In this document: piece by piece, positions 17,065-26,458 of the stretch
Numbering within the stretch: the first letter of the stretch is position 1
How the letters are laid out: each line of letters starts with the position of its first letter
NCBI RefSeq assembly: GCF_008634025.1
Contig: NZ_PDCM01000001.1
Location: 3,566,501-3,630,500 of the forward strand
Direction: 5' to 3'
Origin: Streptomyces albofaciens JCM 4342
GTDB lineage: Bacteria > Actinomycetota > Actinomycetes > Streptomycetales > Streptomycetaceae
DNA length: 64,000 nt
The notes under the pieces: model-generated
The model's database searches: none
Seen by the model: the letters and a program-made list of their open reading frames with translations, nothing else
Told to the model about the DNA's origin: nothing
Translations under genes and position numbers: made by a program

Positions 17065-18249
17065 TCAGGCGGCCCCCGCCGGCCCCCGCCCCCGCCCCCG
17101 CAGCCCGGCCGCCCGCACCGCGCCCGCGGCGGCCCGTACGGCGCTGTTGATCGCGATCTCACCGCGCATGCCGGGCGCCGCGACCTGGTCCCCGGCCAGG
17201 AACACGCCGTTGCCGCGGTCGACGGCCGGCCGGTCCCGCCAGGTCAGCCCCGGCAGGTCCAGGGCGCCGGTGCGGCCGCGCGCGGTGCCCTGCCGCCGCC
17301 ACACCACACGGTCCCGCCACCCGGGCACCGCCAGCTCGGCGAACCGTTCCAGCCGCCGCCGCGCGTCGGCCGGGCTCTCCCCGGCGCGGACCGGCATGTC
17401 CAGCTGGAACAGGGACGTGCCGCGCGGCGCGGTCGTCGGGTCCTGCATCGAATAGCTCTCGTGGAAGCCGCCCGCGTCCAGGTCGAAGGCGAGGAACCGG
17501 TCGTGCCCGCCGCGCGGGACCGCGAGGTCCAGCAGGACGCAGTGGCCGCTCTCCCAGCGCAGCGAGTCGTCGCCCAGAAGAGCGCGGGCGGAGGAGAGTT
17601 CGGTCGCGATGATGGTGGGGTGCGCCGGGAGTTCGGTGACCCGTGAGCCGAGTTCGACGCGTACGCCCAGCTGCCGGGCGCGGGCCGCCAGCCGGTCCAC
17701 GACCGCCTGCCAGCCGCCCACCACCCACCGCACGGCCGGCACCCCGGGCGCGAACACACGGCGCAGCAGCCCCCACACGAAGGCCGCCGACAGCCGGCCG
17801 GTGTCCGCGTCGTACGTCACCACGGCGATCGCGTTGGCCGCGGCGCGCGCCGCCTCCTCGCCGAAGTGCCGGGACGCCCAGCTGTGGAAGTCCTCACCGA
17901 CGGGCGCGGTACGGGACCGGCCCACCGTGATCATCCGGAGGAAGCCGGCCGGCGGCCGGAGGGTGCGCCGCCCGTCCCGTACGAAGGAGACCCGCAGCAG
18001 GTCGCGGGCGGACGGGCGGCCCAGCCGGCCGGTCAGGCCGCGTTCGGCCAGCCAGGTCCAGTGCGGGCCGTCGCAGTAGAAGACGTGCGGCCCCTCGTGG
18101 GCGATGTACGGCGCGGCCGTGGCCCGGCCCCGCCCGCCCGGCGAGCCGTGCGCCTCGTGCAGCGTCACCGCCGCTCCGGCCTCGGCGCAGGCGATGGCGG
18201 CCACCAGGCCCGCCGTACCGCCGCCGACGACGGTGATGTCCGTGCGCAT
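17065..18249 (-). CDS. FAD-dependent oxidoreductase (amine-oxidase/desaturase superfamily)
   Basis: A 394-residue protein with N-terminal ITVVGGGTAGLVAAIACAEAG (about 5-25), the GSPGGRGR loop and a C-terminal FLAGDQVAAPGMRGEIAINSA FAD contact. This places it among NAD(P)-binding FAD oxidoreductases; the reaction is not known. The ATG at 18249 has GGGAGGC upstream. It is transcribed divergently from the IpdC-like gene at 18431, and the palindrome at 18373-18387 in the shared promoter region could control both, which would tie it to the lipid-degradation regulon. Confidence 0.85.
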   Translation of the reverse strand: MRTDITVVGGGTAGLVAAIACAEAGAAVTLHEAHGSPGGRGRATAAPYIAHEGPHVFYCDGPHWTWLAERGLTGRLGRPSARDLLRVSFVRDGRRTLRPPAGFLRMITVGRSRTAPVGEDFHSWASRHFGEEAARAAANAIAVVTYDADTGRLSAAFVWGLLRRVFAPGVPAVRWVVGGWQAVVDRLAARARQLGVRVELGSRVTELPAHPTIIATELSSARALLGDDSLRWESGHCVLLDLAVPRGGHDRFLAFDLDAGGFHESYSMQDPTTAPRGTSLFQLDMPVRAGESPADARRRLERFAELAVPGWRDRVVWRRQGTARGRTGALDLPGLTWRDRPAVDRGNGVFLAGDQVAAPGMRGEIAINSAVRAAAGAVRAAGLRGRGRGPAGAA

Positions 18250-18372
18250 GATGTGCCTCCCGGTGCCGGCCCGCTGTGCGGGTGCGTCTTCTTCGTGCGC
18301 GTGCTCGTCCCTCCGGACGGATGCGGGCACCACGCGTGTGACACGGCGGCGCGCACCGCGCCGGCACTTTTA

Positions 18373-18387
18373 CTGACACGGCATCAG
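18373..18387. promoter_or_regulatory. CTGAC-N5-ATCAG operator shared with the FadD19/EchA19 promoter
   Basis: CTGAC (18373-18377) and ATCAG (18383-18387) form a 15-bp inverted repeat with one mismatch, in the divergent promoter of a flavoprotein and an IpdC-like gene. The arrangement and the following AAAA/CTCTT bases match the site at 35837-35851 in front of the FadD19-like and EchA19-like genes. TetR-family repressors of CoA metabolism bind sites of this size. The regulator is not identified. Confidence 0.5.
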
Positions 18388-18430
18388 AAAATCTCTTCCC
18401 TCGTACGGCGCCCTGCGGCATCCTGCGGCC

Positions 18431-19534
18431 ATGCAGACGGAGCTGAGCAACCGGCTGGGAGTCGAGCACGCCGTCTTCGGGTTCACCCCGTTCCCCGCGG
18501 TCGCCGCCGCGATCAGCCGGGCCGGCGGCTTCGGCGTGCTCGGCGCGGTCCGCTACGCGGCGGCCGAGGAACTGGCCCGCGACCTGGAATGGATCGACCG
18601 GCACACCGGCGGCGCGCCGTACGGCCTGGACGTGGTGATGCCCGCCAAGAAGGTCGAAGGCGTCACGGAGGCCGACATCGAGGCGATGATCCCGGAGGGA
18701 CACCGCCGCTTCGTCGCCGAGACCCTCGCCAAGCACCAGGTGCCCGAGCTGCCGCCGGGCGAGGCGTCCGGCTGGCGCATCACGGGCTGGCTGGAGCAGG
18801 TCGCCCGCGCGCAGCTCGACGTCGCCTTCGACTTCCCGGTCCGGCTGCTGGCCAACGCGCTCGGCTCACCGCCCGCCGATGTCGTCGAGCGCGCCCACGC
18901 ACACGGCATCCTCGTCGCCGCGCTCGCGGGCAGCCCCCGGCACGCCCGGCACCACCAGGACGCCGGGATCGACATCGTCGTCGCGCAGGGCTACGAGGCC
19001 GGCGGCCACACCGGGGAGATCGCCACCATGGTGCTCACACCCGAGGTCGTCCGCGCCGTGGACCCGCTGCCCGTCCTCGCGGCCGGCGGCATCGGCACCG
19101 GCGAACAGATCGCCGCCGGGCTGGCGCTGGGCGCCCAGGGCGTCTGGCTCGGCTCCGTATGGCTGACCACCGAGGAGGCCGGGCTGCACTCCAGGCGCCT
19201 GACCGAGAAGCTGCTCGCCGCGGGCCCCGGCGACACGGTCCGCTCCCGCGCGCTGACCGGCAAGCCCGCCCGCCAGCTCCGTACGGCGTGGACGGACGCC
19301 TGGGACGACCCCTCGGGACCCGATCCGCTGCCGATGCCGCTGCAAGGGCTGCTGGTCGCCGAGGCCGTCTCCCGCATCCAGAAGTACGAGGTCGAGCCGC
19401 TGCTCGGCACGCCGGTCGGCCAGATCGTCGGGCAGATGAACTCACAACGCAGTGTGCGGGCGGTCTTCGACGACCTCACCCGCGGGTTCGAACGGGCCGT
19501 CGACCGCATCAACCGCATCGCCGGACGTGGCTGA
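18431..19534 (+). CDS. Nitronate monooxygenase family flavoprotein (IpdC-like)
   Basis: A 367-residue FMN TIM-barrel protein. GYEAGGHTGEIATMVL (about 184-199, with the family histidine) and VLAAGGIGTGEQIAAGLALGA (about 215-235) are the flavin and phosphate contacts of the 2-nitropropane dioxygenase fold. In mycobacteria a member of this family, IpdC, is a flavin-dependent CoA-ester enzyme of the KstR2 steroid C/D-ring pathway; the partners IpdA/IpdB are not present here, so that role is only suggested. The acyl-CoA synthetase at 19551 starts 16 bases after its stop, so the two form an operon. Confidence 0.87.
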   Translation: MQTELSNRLGVEHAVFGFTPFPAVAAAISRAGGFGVLGAVRYAAAEELARDLEWIDRHTGGAPYGLDVVMPAKKVEGVTEADIEAMIPEGHRRFVAETLAKHQVPELPPGEASGWRITGWLEQVARAQLDVAFDFPVRLLANALGSPPADVVERAHAHGILVAALAGSPRHARHHQDAGIDIVVAQGYEAGGHTGEIATMVLTPEVVRAVDPLPVLAAGGIGTGEQIAAGLALGAQGVWLGSVWLTTEEAGLHSRRLTEKLLAAGPGDTVRSRALTGKPARQLRTAWTDAWDDPSGPDPLPMPLQGLLVAEAVSRIQKYEVEPLLGTPVGQIVGQMNSQRSVRAVFDDLTRGFERAVDRINRIAGRG

Positions 19535-19550
19535 GCCGAGGAGGACACGC

Positions 19551-21116
19551 ATGTCGGCATCCATGGCGTCACCATCCCCGAACGGCTTCTGGGCGCAGGC
19601 CGCCGCCGACCCGGGCCGTACGGTCCTGATCGCGCCGGACGGCGGGGAATGGACCGCGGCCCGGCTGCACGCCGCCTGCAACCGTCTGGTGCACGGGCTG
19701 CGTGCCGCGGGCCTGAGGCGCGGCGACGCCTTCGCGGTGGTGCTGCCCAACGGCGTCGAGTTCTTCACCGCCTACCTCGCCGCCACCCAGGCGGGCCTGT
19801 ATCTCGTACCGGTCAACCACCACCTCGTCGGCCCGGAGATCGCCTGGATCGTCGCCGACTCGGGGGCCAAGGCGCTCATCGCGCACGAGCGGTTCGGCGA
19901 CGCCGCCCGGGCCGCCGCCGACGAGGCGGGACTGCCGCCGGAACAGCGGTACGCCGTCGGCACGGTGGCCGGTTTCCGGCCGTACGCGGCGCTCCTCGAC
20001 GGACAGCCGGAGACCCCGCCCGGGGACCGTGCCCTCGGCTGGGTCATGAACTACACCTCCGGCACCACCGGACGCCCCCGCGGCATCCGCCGCCCCCTGT
20101 CCGGCCGCCCGCCCGAGGAGTCCCACCTCGGCGGCTTCCTCGGCATCTTCGGCATCCGGCCGTTCGACGGCAACGTGCACCTGGTGTGCTCGCCGCTCTA
20201 CCACACGGCCGTGCTCCAGTTCGCGGGCGCGTCCCTGCACATCGGGCACCGGGTCGTCCTGATGGACAAGTGGACGCCCGAGGAGATGCTGCGGCTGATC
20301 GACACGTACCGCTGCACGCATACGCACATGGTGCCCACCCAGTTCCACCGGCTGCTCGCCCTCCCGGAGGAGGTGCGGGCGTGCTACGACGTGACCTCGA
20401 TGCGGCACGCCATCCACGGCGCCGCGCCCTGCCCGGACCACGTCAAGCGGGCGATGATCGACTGGTGGGGGAGCTGCGTGGAGGAGTACTACGCGGCGAG
20501 CGAGGGCGGCGGCGCGTTCGCCACGGCCGAGGACTGGCTCAAGAAGCCCGGTACGGTCGGCCGGGCCTGGCCGATCAGCGAACTGGCGGTCTTCGACGAC
20601 GACGGCAACCGGCTGCCGCCCGGCGAACTGGGCACCGTCTACATGAAGATGACCACCGGCGGATTCAGCTACCACAAGGACGCCGACAAGACCCGCCGGA
20701 ACCGCATCGGGGACTTCTTCACCGTCGGCGACCTCGGCTACCTGGACGCGGACGGCTATCTCTTCCTCCGCGACCGCAAGATCGACATGATCATCTCGGG
20801 CGGGGTCAACATCTACCCCGCCGAGATCGAGTCCGCCCTGCTCGCCCACCCCGCCGTCGCCGACGCGGCCGCCTTCGGCATCCCGCACGACGACTGGGGC
20901 GAGCAGGTCAAGGCCGTGGTCGAGCCCGCCGACGGGTACCCGGCGGGCCCGGCCCTCGCCGCGGAGATCCTGGAGCACTGCGCCCAGCGGCTGGCGGGCT
21001 ACAAGTGCCCCAGGTCCGTCGACTTCACCGCGGCCATGCCGCGCGACCCCAACGGCAAGCTCTACAAGCGGCGGCTCCGCGACCCGTACTGGACGGGCCG
21101 GGAGCGCGCCGTGTGA
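19551..21116 (+). CDS. AMP-dependent acyl-CoA synthetase
   Basis: A 521-residue ANL-superfamily ligase, with ATG 19551 preceded by GAGGAGG. The P-loop is YTSGTTGRPRG (about 167-177), the large domain has YYAASEGGG near 310 and GDLGYLDADGYLFLRDRKIDMIISGGVNIYP marks the hinge and A8 motif (about 395-425); the catalytic lysine sits in the PNGKLYKR tail. It adenylates a carboxylic acid and forms its CoA thioester. Translationally close to the IpdC-like gene, it probably activates a lipid or terpenoid acid for that pathway. Seven bases separate its stop from the convergent acylase gene. Confidence 0.92.
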   Translation: MSASMASPSPNGFWAQAAADPGRTVLIAPDGGEWTAARLHAACNRLVHGLRAAGLRRGDAFAVVLPNGVEFFTAYLAATQAGLYLVPVNHHLVGPEIAWIVADSGAKALIAHERFGDAARAAADEAGLPPEQRYAVGTVAGFRPYAALLDGQPETPPGDRALGWVMNYTSGTTGRPRGIRRPLSGRPPEESHLGGFLGIFGIRPFDGNVHLVCSPLYHTAVLQFAGASLHIGHRVVLMDKWTPEEMLRLIDTYRCTHTHMVPTQFHRLLALPEEVRACYDVTSMRHAIHGAAPCPDHVKRAMIDWWGSCVEEYYAASEGGGAFATAEDWLKKPGTVGRAWPISELAVFDDDGNRLPPGELGTVYMKMTTGGFSYHKDADKTRRNRIGDFFTVGDLGYLDADGYLFLRDRKIDMIISGGVNIYPAEIESALLAHPAVADAAAFGIPHDDWGEQVKAVVEPADGYPAGPALAAEILEHCAQRLAGYKCPRSVDFTAAMPRDPNGKLYKRRLRDPYWTGRERAV

Positions 21117-21123
21117 GGTCTTC

Positions 21124-23535
21124 CTACCGCTGGCGCACGTGCTCCACCCGCAGCTGCGGCGAGGCGAGCACGTCCCGCTCGCAGAACCGGGACCGGATCA
21201 TCCGGCCCGCCGCGTACAGCTCGGTCTGGTCGCTGTAGTGCGGCGAGCGCGGGTTGGCGGACTGCGAGTACGTCAGCAGCGTACGGGCGTTCACCGGGCA
21301 GCCGTGGTCCGCGAAGCCCACCGCCTGGATGTAGCTGGAGCCGTGCCGCACCTCCGTGTAGCCGCCGCCCGCCGGGTCCCACCGGCCCACGGTCATGTTC
21401 CAGACGCCCAGCCCGTCCACGCCGCCGCTGACCGGGATGCGCTTGCCGTTGCGTACGACGAACTGGTGCTCGCCAAGCGGTGCGGCGAGCGGGATGCGCG
21501 CGGCGCGCAGCTCGGACACGGCGTCGGCGAGCGCGGTCGCCAGGCCCGGGGCGGCGGTGTTCAGGGTGCGCGGGGTCCGCACCGGATCATCCGGGTCGAA
21601 AGGCGTCTTCCACAGATCGGCCTGCGGCACCGTGTCGGTCAGGCGACGCCAGAACCGGTCGAAGAGGAGCGCGCCCTTGCTGTCCGTCCGTACCGTACGG
21701 TCCCAGGCGGCCATCACCCGGCACGCCTCCGACACGTCCACGGCCTTGCCGTCGCTGCCGGTCGCCGTGCCCCCGGGAAGCGCGGCGCAGGCCCGCGCGG
21801 TGTCGGCGGCGGCCAGCTCACCGGCGGGCACCCGGTTGGTGAACTGCTGACGCTGGAGATCGGCGAGGGTCAGGCCGCCCCGGTCCGCCAGGGCGGACAC
21901 GTCCTCGACGGCGCCGCGCGTCCGCAGGGAGCGCGGGGTGCCGATGTCGCCGAAGACGCGCGGGTAGCCCGTCAGGGGCCGGTCCGCGTTGGCCAGCCAG
22001 GCACTGTCGTTGGAGTTCTCCGCGTACGGGGCGTCCGTGAGCGTGGGCATCGCGGACGGGCCGAAGATGCCGGGCTGTACGGCGTCCCGGTCGCGGCCCG
22101 GCGCGCAGCCGGAGCGCGCGCCGTCCAGCACGGCCAGGCCGGTGGCCGGGTACAGCACCCGCCCCAGCGCCGTGGAACACCGCTCGGCGAGGTCGTCGGT
22201 GATGCGCGGCACCACCTGCGACTGGGTGTAGAGGGTACGGCCGGCCGAGTCGGCGGCGACGGTGTTCACCCAGGGCAGGCCCTGCGTCCGGCGCAGCGCG
22301 CGCTGCACGCCCGCCACGTCGCGGGCCTTGCCCAGGCTCAGCGAGGCGTCGAACATGCGCAGCTGCGCCGCGTTGGGGTCGCCCAGCGCGTACGCCGTAC
22401 GGTCCGTCCACGCCAGGTCGAGGTCACCGTACTCGGTGACGACCGGCCCGTAGCGCGTCCACCACTGCGTACGGACCACGTCCGGGCCGCCCTCGACCGG
22501 GACCGTCACCGTCCGCCGCGTCATCCGCTCCGGCTTCCCGTCCACCAGGTACGAGGTCGGGTCGCCCGGGGCCAGGGTGAGCTGGTGGAAGTTCATGGGC
22601 ACGCCGGTGGCGACCGTATGGCTCCAGGCGATACGGGAGTTGTGGCCGATGGAGGGGGTGGGGGCGCCGAGGAGCAGGCCGCCCGCCACGTCGAGTTCGC
22701 CGGGGATGGTCACCTGCGACTGCCAGAAACGGCGGCCGCCGGACCACGGGTAGTGCGGATTGCCCAGGAGCATGCCGTGGCCGTCGGCGGTGGTGTCACC
22801 GCGGAAGGCGACGGCGTTCGAGCCCAGGCCCCCGGTGGCGCGCGCGAGGCGGGAACGGACGGACGCCACGGACTTCCGGGCACCCGGCCGCGCGCTGGGG
22901 GTACGCGAGCCGGTGGCGGGCGGCCGGGCCGCGACGATGCTGTCCACCGAGTCGGCCTGCCCCGCCGTGATCACCAGGGCGTACGCGCCGGCCGCCACGT
23001 CGGCCTGGGTGACCGGCTTGACCCACTCCTTGCCCGCACACGCCGGATCGGTGATCTTCCGCTGCGCCAGCCAGGCGTTGTACCCGGCCGCCCAGCCGCG
23101 CATCAGGTCCTTCACCTCGTCGCCGGGACCGGCGGGAGCGGGCTGCCGCAGCAGCTTCTCGACGGTGCCGGCCTGCCGCACCCCCTTGAAGAAGAGGTCG
23201 CTGGCCAGGTTGGTGCTCGCGGAGGAGTGCGTACCGTCGGGGCGGCCCGCGGCACCGAAGTACCGGGAGCGTTCGCCGCGCAGGGTGACGAAGCCGTCGG
23301 CGAGCGTGCAGACCTGGTCGGCGGCCTGCGCCCAGCCCACGCCGAAACCCAGGTCGGGGTAGTCGCCGGCGACGATGTGCGGAATGCCGTACTCGGTGTA
23401 GCGGATGTCGGCCGAGAGGCCGCCGCCCGACGGGTGGGACGCTGCGGCGGCGGCCGTGCCCGGGGCGGGCGACAGCGCCGCCGCGGTCAGCAACACCACC
23501 CCGGCCGCGGCGAGTCTTCTGAATCGGTCGCGCAT
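21124..23535 (-). CDS. Secreted penicillin-type acylase (aculeacin/AHL acylase-like Ntn hydrolase)
   Basis: An 803-residue precursor with a signal peptide (RDRFRRLAAAGVVLLTAAALSPAPGTAAAAA in two parts, ATG 23535, GGAGGAT upstream). The alpha chain begins IRYTEYGIPHI; autocleavage should occur before Ser239 in GLGSNAVAF, the N-terminal nucleophile of the beta chain. HNSRIAWSHT and the SNDSAWLAN segment are typical of the family. Length and motifs fit the aculeacin A acylase, cyclic lipopeptide acylase and AhlM group of actinobacteria, which remove long acyl chains from lipopeptides or homoserine lactones outside the cell. The neighbouring acyl-CoA synthetases could take up the released fatty acid. 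Confidence 0.92.
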   Translation of the reverse strand: MRDRFRRLAAAGVVLLTAAALSPAPGTAAAAASHPSGGGLSADIRYTEYGIPHIVAGDYPDLGFGVGWAQAADQVCTLADGFVTLRGERSRYFGAAGRPDGTHSSASTNLASDLFFKGVRQAGTVEKLLRQPAPAGPGDEVKDLMRGWAAGYNAWLAQRKITDPACAGKEWVKPVTQADVAAGAYALVITAGQADSVDSIVAARPPATGSRTPSARPGARKSVASVRSRLARATGGLGSNAVAFRGDTTADGHGMLLGNPHYPWSGGRRFWQSQVTIPGELDVAGGLLLGAPTPSIGHNSRIAWSHTVATGVPMNFHQLTLAPGDPTSYLVDGKPERMTRRTVTVPVEGGPDVVRTQWWTRYGPVVTEYGDLDLAWTDRTAYALGDPNAAQLRMFDASLSLGKARDVAGVQRALRRTQGLPWVNTVAADSAGRTLYTQSQVVPRITDDLAERCSTALGRVLYPATGLAVLDGARSGCAPGRDRDAVQPGIFGPSAMPTLTDAPYAENSNDSAWLANADRPLTGYPRVFGDIGTPRSLRTRGAVEDVSALADRGGLTLADLQRQQFTNRVPAGELAAADTARACAALPGGTATGSDGKAVDVSEACRVMAAWDRTVRTDSKGALLFDRFWRRLTDTVPQADLWKTPFDPDDPVRTPRTLNTAAPGLATALADAVSELRAARIPLAAPLGEHQFVVRNGKRIPVSGGVDGLGVWNMTVGRWDPAGGGYTEVRHGSSYIQAVGFADHGCPVNARTLLTYSQSANPRSPHYSDQTELYAAGRMIRSRFCERDVLASPQLRVEHVRQR

Positions 23536-23699
23536 ATCGGGTGATCCTCCCTGTGGTCCTGGAGATGCCGTACACGGAAGACGTGCCAATTAGCGGGGAC
23601 GGTGAGGAGGTTGAACACTGAGCGGAAGACCGAGCATAGCCGTGACACGTCCCGCCCCGCTCCCTTGACCCGGCCGGTGGCCGGGCACAGGATCACGCC

Positions 23700-25283
23700 A
23701 TGGCGGGAGTGCGGACGAACACGGTCGACGGGATCCTGCGGCGCAGCGCGCGGCGGACGCCCGGCCGTACGGCGGTGCGCTACGGCGACCGGTCCTGGAC
23801 CTACGGCGAACTGGACGACGCGGTGACGGCCGCGATGTGCGCCCTGCTGATGAGCGGGGCGGAGCCCGGCGACCGGGTCGCCGCGTACGGCCACAACTCC
23901 GACGCCTACCTGATCGGCTTCCTGGCCTGCGCCCGGGCCGGGCTGGTGCACGTACCCGTCAACCACCACCTCACCGGCGACGGACTGCGCTACATCATCG
24001 AACAGTCGGGCAGTTCCCTGGTCCTCACCGACCCGGCGCTGGAACACCGGCTGCCGCCCGGAACCCGGACCATGCCGCTGCGGGACGCGGCGGGATCGCT
24101 GGTGGAACGGGCGGAGGAAGGCCGGGGCGTGCTGAAGTCAGCCGTTCTCCGGACAGGTGATGAGGGCGGGTCAGGGAAGGCGCACGGAACCGGCGAACCG
24201 GACGACGCGTACGGCTCCGGCTCCGACGACCTGGTGCAGCTGCTCTACACCTCCGGCACGACCGGGCTGCCCAAGGGCGCGATGATGACGCACGGCGCGC
24301 TGGTCCACGCGTACACCTCGGCCATCGTCGCCCTCGACCTGAAGGCGACCGACCGGCCCGTGCACAGTCTGCCGCTCTACCACTCGGCGCAGCTGCACGT
24401 GTTCCTGATGCCGTACCTCGCCGTGGGCGCGGAGAACGTCATCCTCGACGCGCCGGACCCGGACCGGATCTTCGACGTGGTGGCGGCGGGGCGGGCGGAC
24501 AGCCTGTTCGCGCCGCCCACCGTGTGGATCGCCCTCTCCCAGCACCCCGGATTCACCGCCCGCGACCTCGGCGGCCTCCGCAAGGCGTACTACGGCGCGT
24601 CCGTCATGCCGGTGCCCGTCCTGGAGCGGCTGCGCGCCCGGCTGCCCGGCCTCGCCTTCTACAACTGCTTCGGGCAGAGCGAGATCGGGCCGCTGGCCAC
24701 CGTGCTGGGTCCGGACGAACACGAGGGGCGGATGGACTCGTGCGGCCGGCCGGTGCTGTTCGTGGAGGCGCGGGTGGTGGACGAGGGCGGCACGGAGGTG
24801 CCCGACGGCGAGCGCGGGGAGATCGTCTACCGCTCGCCCCAACTGTGCACGGGATACTGGGACAAGCCGGCGGAGACCGCGGCGGCGTTCCGGGACGGCT
24901 GGTTCCGCTCCGGGGACCTGGCCGTGCGGGACGCGGAGGGCTTCTTCACCATCGTCGACCGGGTCAAGGACGTCATCAACTCGGGCGGTGTGCTGGTGGC
25001 CTCGCGGCAGGTGGAGGACGCGCTGTACGCGCATCCGGGGGTCGCGGAGGTGGCGGTGATCGGGCTGCCGGACGAGCGCTGGATCGAGGCGGTGACGGCC
25101 GTGGTCGTACCGCGCGCGGGCACGGCGCCGGACGAGGCGGAACTGATCGCGGCGGCGCGGGAGCGGCTGGCCGGCTTCCAGGTGCCCAAGCGGGTGCTGT
25201 TCGCCGAGGCGCTGCCGCGCAACGCCAGCGGCAAGATCCTCAAGCGCGAACTGCGGGAGCGGTACGGCTCCGGGCGGGAGTGA
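23700..25283 (+). CDS. AMP-dependent acyl-CoA synthetase
   Basis: A 527-residue ANL ligase. The P-loop is YTSGTTGLPKGAMMTHG (about 183-199), the A5-like NCFGQSEIGP near 325, GDLAVRDAEGFFTIVDRVKDVINSGG near 405-430 and the catalytic lysine in NASGKILKRELRERYG at the C-terminus. A short Gly/Ser/Asp-rich insertion (about 140-178) sits before the P-loop and makes it a little longer than many homologues. It is monocistronic and diverges from the acylase gene, with 164 bases between the starts; TTGAAC near 23611 with CATAGC 18 bases later may be its promoter. The substrate is unknown. Confidence 0.9.
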   Translation: MAGVRTNTVDGILRRSARRTPGRTAVRYGDRSWTYGELDDAVTAAMCALLMSGAEPGDRVAAYGHNSDAYLIGFLACARAGLVHVPVNHHLTGDGLRYIIEQSGSSLVLTDPALEHRLPPGTRTMPLRDAAGSLVERAEEGRGVLKSAVLRTGDEGGSGKAHGTGEPDDAYGSGSDDLVQLLYTSGTTGLPKGAMMTHGALVHAYTSAIVALDLKATDRPVHSLPLYHSAQLHVFLMPYLAVGAENVILDAPDPDRIFDVVAAGRADSLFAPPTVWIALSQHPGFTARDLGGLRKAYYGASVMPVPVLERLRARLPGLAFYNCFGQSEIGPLATVLGPDEHEGRMDSCGRPVLFVEARVVDEGGTEVPDGERGEIVYRSPQLCTGYWDKPAETAAAFRDGWFRSGDLAVRDAEGFFTIVDRVKDVINSGGVLVASRQVEDALYAHPGVAEVAVIGLPDERWIEAVTAVVVPRAGTAPDEAELIAAARERLAGFQVPKRVLFAEALPRNASGKILKRELRERYGSGRE

Positions 25284-25585
25284 AGGCGCGGCTTACGGCG
25301 TTCGCGGGAGGGTCTGGTGTTGTGGCGTCCTGGCGTCGTGGCGTCGCGGTGCCGTGGCGTCGCGGTGTCCTGGCGTCGCGGTGTCGTTCTCGCGTCTGGG
25401 GCCTCCCCCGGTCGTTCGCTCGCGGAGGGCGATTGTCAGACCCCCCTGCCATGCTGAAAGCGCCGGGGGAGAGGCATCGAGCCGCACCGCGTGTTCCCCG
25501 GTGACGAGGGCGTACGTGCTCGCTCGGCGGCCGCCCGCGTCGCTCGGTGACGAGCAACGACGACAGGACGCCGGAGGAGATCATC
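25284..25585 (+). other. Intergenic region before VOC gene
   Basis: A 302-base gap holding a short-unit repeat (25322-25385), then a G/C-rich stretch and the ribosome site of the VOC gene. Open frames here have no family features. No promoter elements are clear. Confidence 0.35.
25322..25385. repeat. Degenerate GTGGCGTC/GCGGTGTC short tandem repeat
   Basis: About 64 bases built from near-copies of GTGGCGTC, CTGGCGTC and GCGGTGTC alternating head to tail, immediately after the acyl-CoA synthetase gene. It is non-coding as far as can be seen and probably arose by slippage. Confidence 0.6.
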
Positions 25586-26380
25586 ATGCTCACCACCCAG
25601 TACGTACCGGGCGCACCGAACTGGCTCGACCTCGGCGCACCGGACATCGACGCGGCCGCCGCGTTCTACGGTGCCGTCTTCGGCTGGACCTTCCGGTCGG
25701 CCGGTCCGGACGCCGGCGGGTACGGCTTCTTCCAGCTCGACGGGAAGACCGTGGCCGGGGCCGGACCGCTGACCGAGGAGGGCGCCCGCCCGGCCTGGAC
25801 GGTCCACTTCCACACACCGGACGTGGACGCCCTGGCCAAGTCCGTCGAACAGGCCGGCGGCACGGTCCGCTTCGGCCCGTGCGACGTGTTCACCGCCGGC
25901 CGGCTGGCCGGGTTCACGGACCCGGCCGGCGCCGAGTTCGCCGCCTGGCAGCCCGGCGACACACCGGGCCTGGAAGTGGTCGGCGCGACGCACACCCTGT
26001 GCTGGACCGAGCTGTACACCACCGACGCGGCCGCCGCGAAGTCGTTCTACCGCTCGGTCTTCTCGTGGGAGACGGTCGACAAGGACATGGGCGGAAACAT
26101 GATCTACACGATCGCCTCGCCCGCCGGCACCGACCCGGACGGGGACGCCGGGCACGCCGGCATCATGCAGATGGCGCCGGAGACCCCCGCCGGGGACGCG
26201 ACGCCGGAATGGCACCCGTACTTCGCCGTCGAGGACTGTGACGCCATAGTCGCCGCGTCCACGGAACGCGGCGCGACAGCCCTCCTCCCGCCCGCGGACG
26301 CCGAGGGCGTGGGCAGGCTGGCCATGCTGCGGGACCCGTTCGGGGCGGTGTACGCGGTGATCAAGCCCAGCGCTGGGTGA
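25586..26380 (+). CDS. Tandem VOC (glyoxalase/bleomycin-resistance) family protein
   Basis: A 264-residue protein with two glyoxalase-fold repeats (about 8-125 and 133-262). Each starts with a Trp- or Leu-rich beta strand and an AAAxFYxxVFxW helix (AAAAFYGAVFGWTF, AAKSFYRSVFSWET), and ends in a DPxGAxFAxW or DPFGAVYAVIK strand. It resembles the CFP32/hydroxylase-type VOC proteins common in actinobacteria, whose substrates are mostly unknown. ATG 25586 follows GGAGGAG by five bases, better than the upstream ATG at 25547. Confidence 0.9.
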   Translation: MLTTQYVPGAPNWLDLGAPDIDAAAAFYGAVFGWTFRSAGPDAGGYGFFQLDGKTVAGAGPLTEEGARPAWTVHFHTPDVDALAKSVEQAGGTVRFGPCDVFTAGRLAGFTDPAGAEFAAWQPGDTPGLEVVGATHTLCWTELYTTDAAAAKSFYRSVFSWETVDKDMGGNMIYTIASPAGTDPDGDAGHAGIMQMAPETPAGDATPEWHPYFAVEDCDAIVAASTERGATALLPPADAEGVGRLAMLRDPFGAVYAVIKPSAG

Positions 26381-26458
26381 GACAGGGGAGCGGGCAACCG
26401 AAGTGACCGCAGGGTAAACGGGTTGTCCCGGGGCGATCGCTCACGTTGGCTGTCCGGT

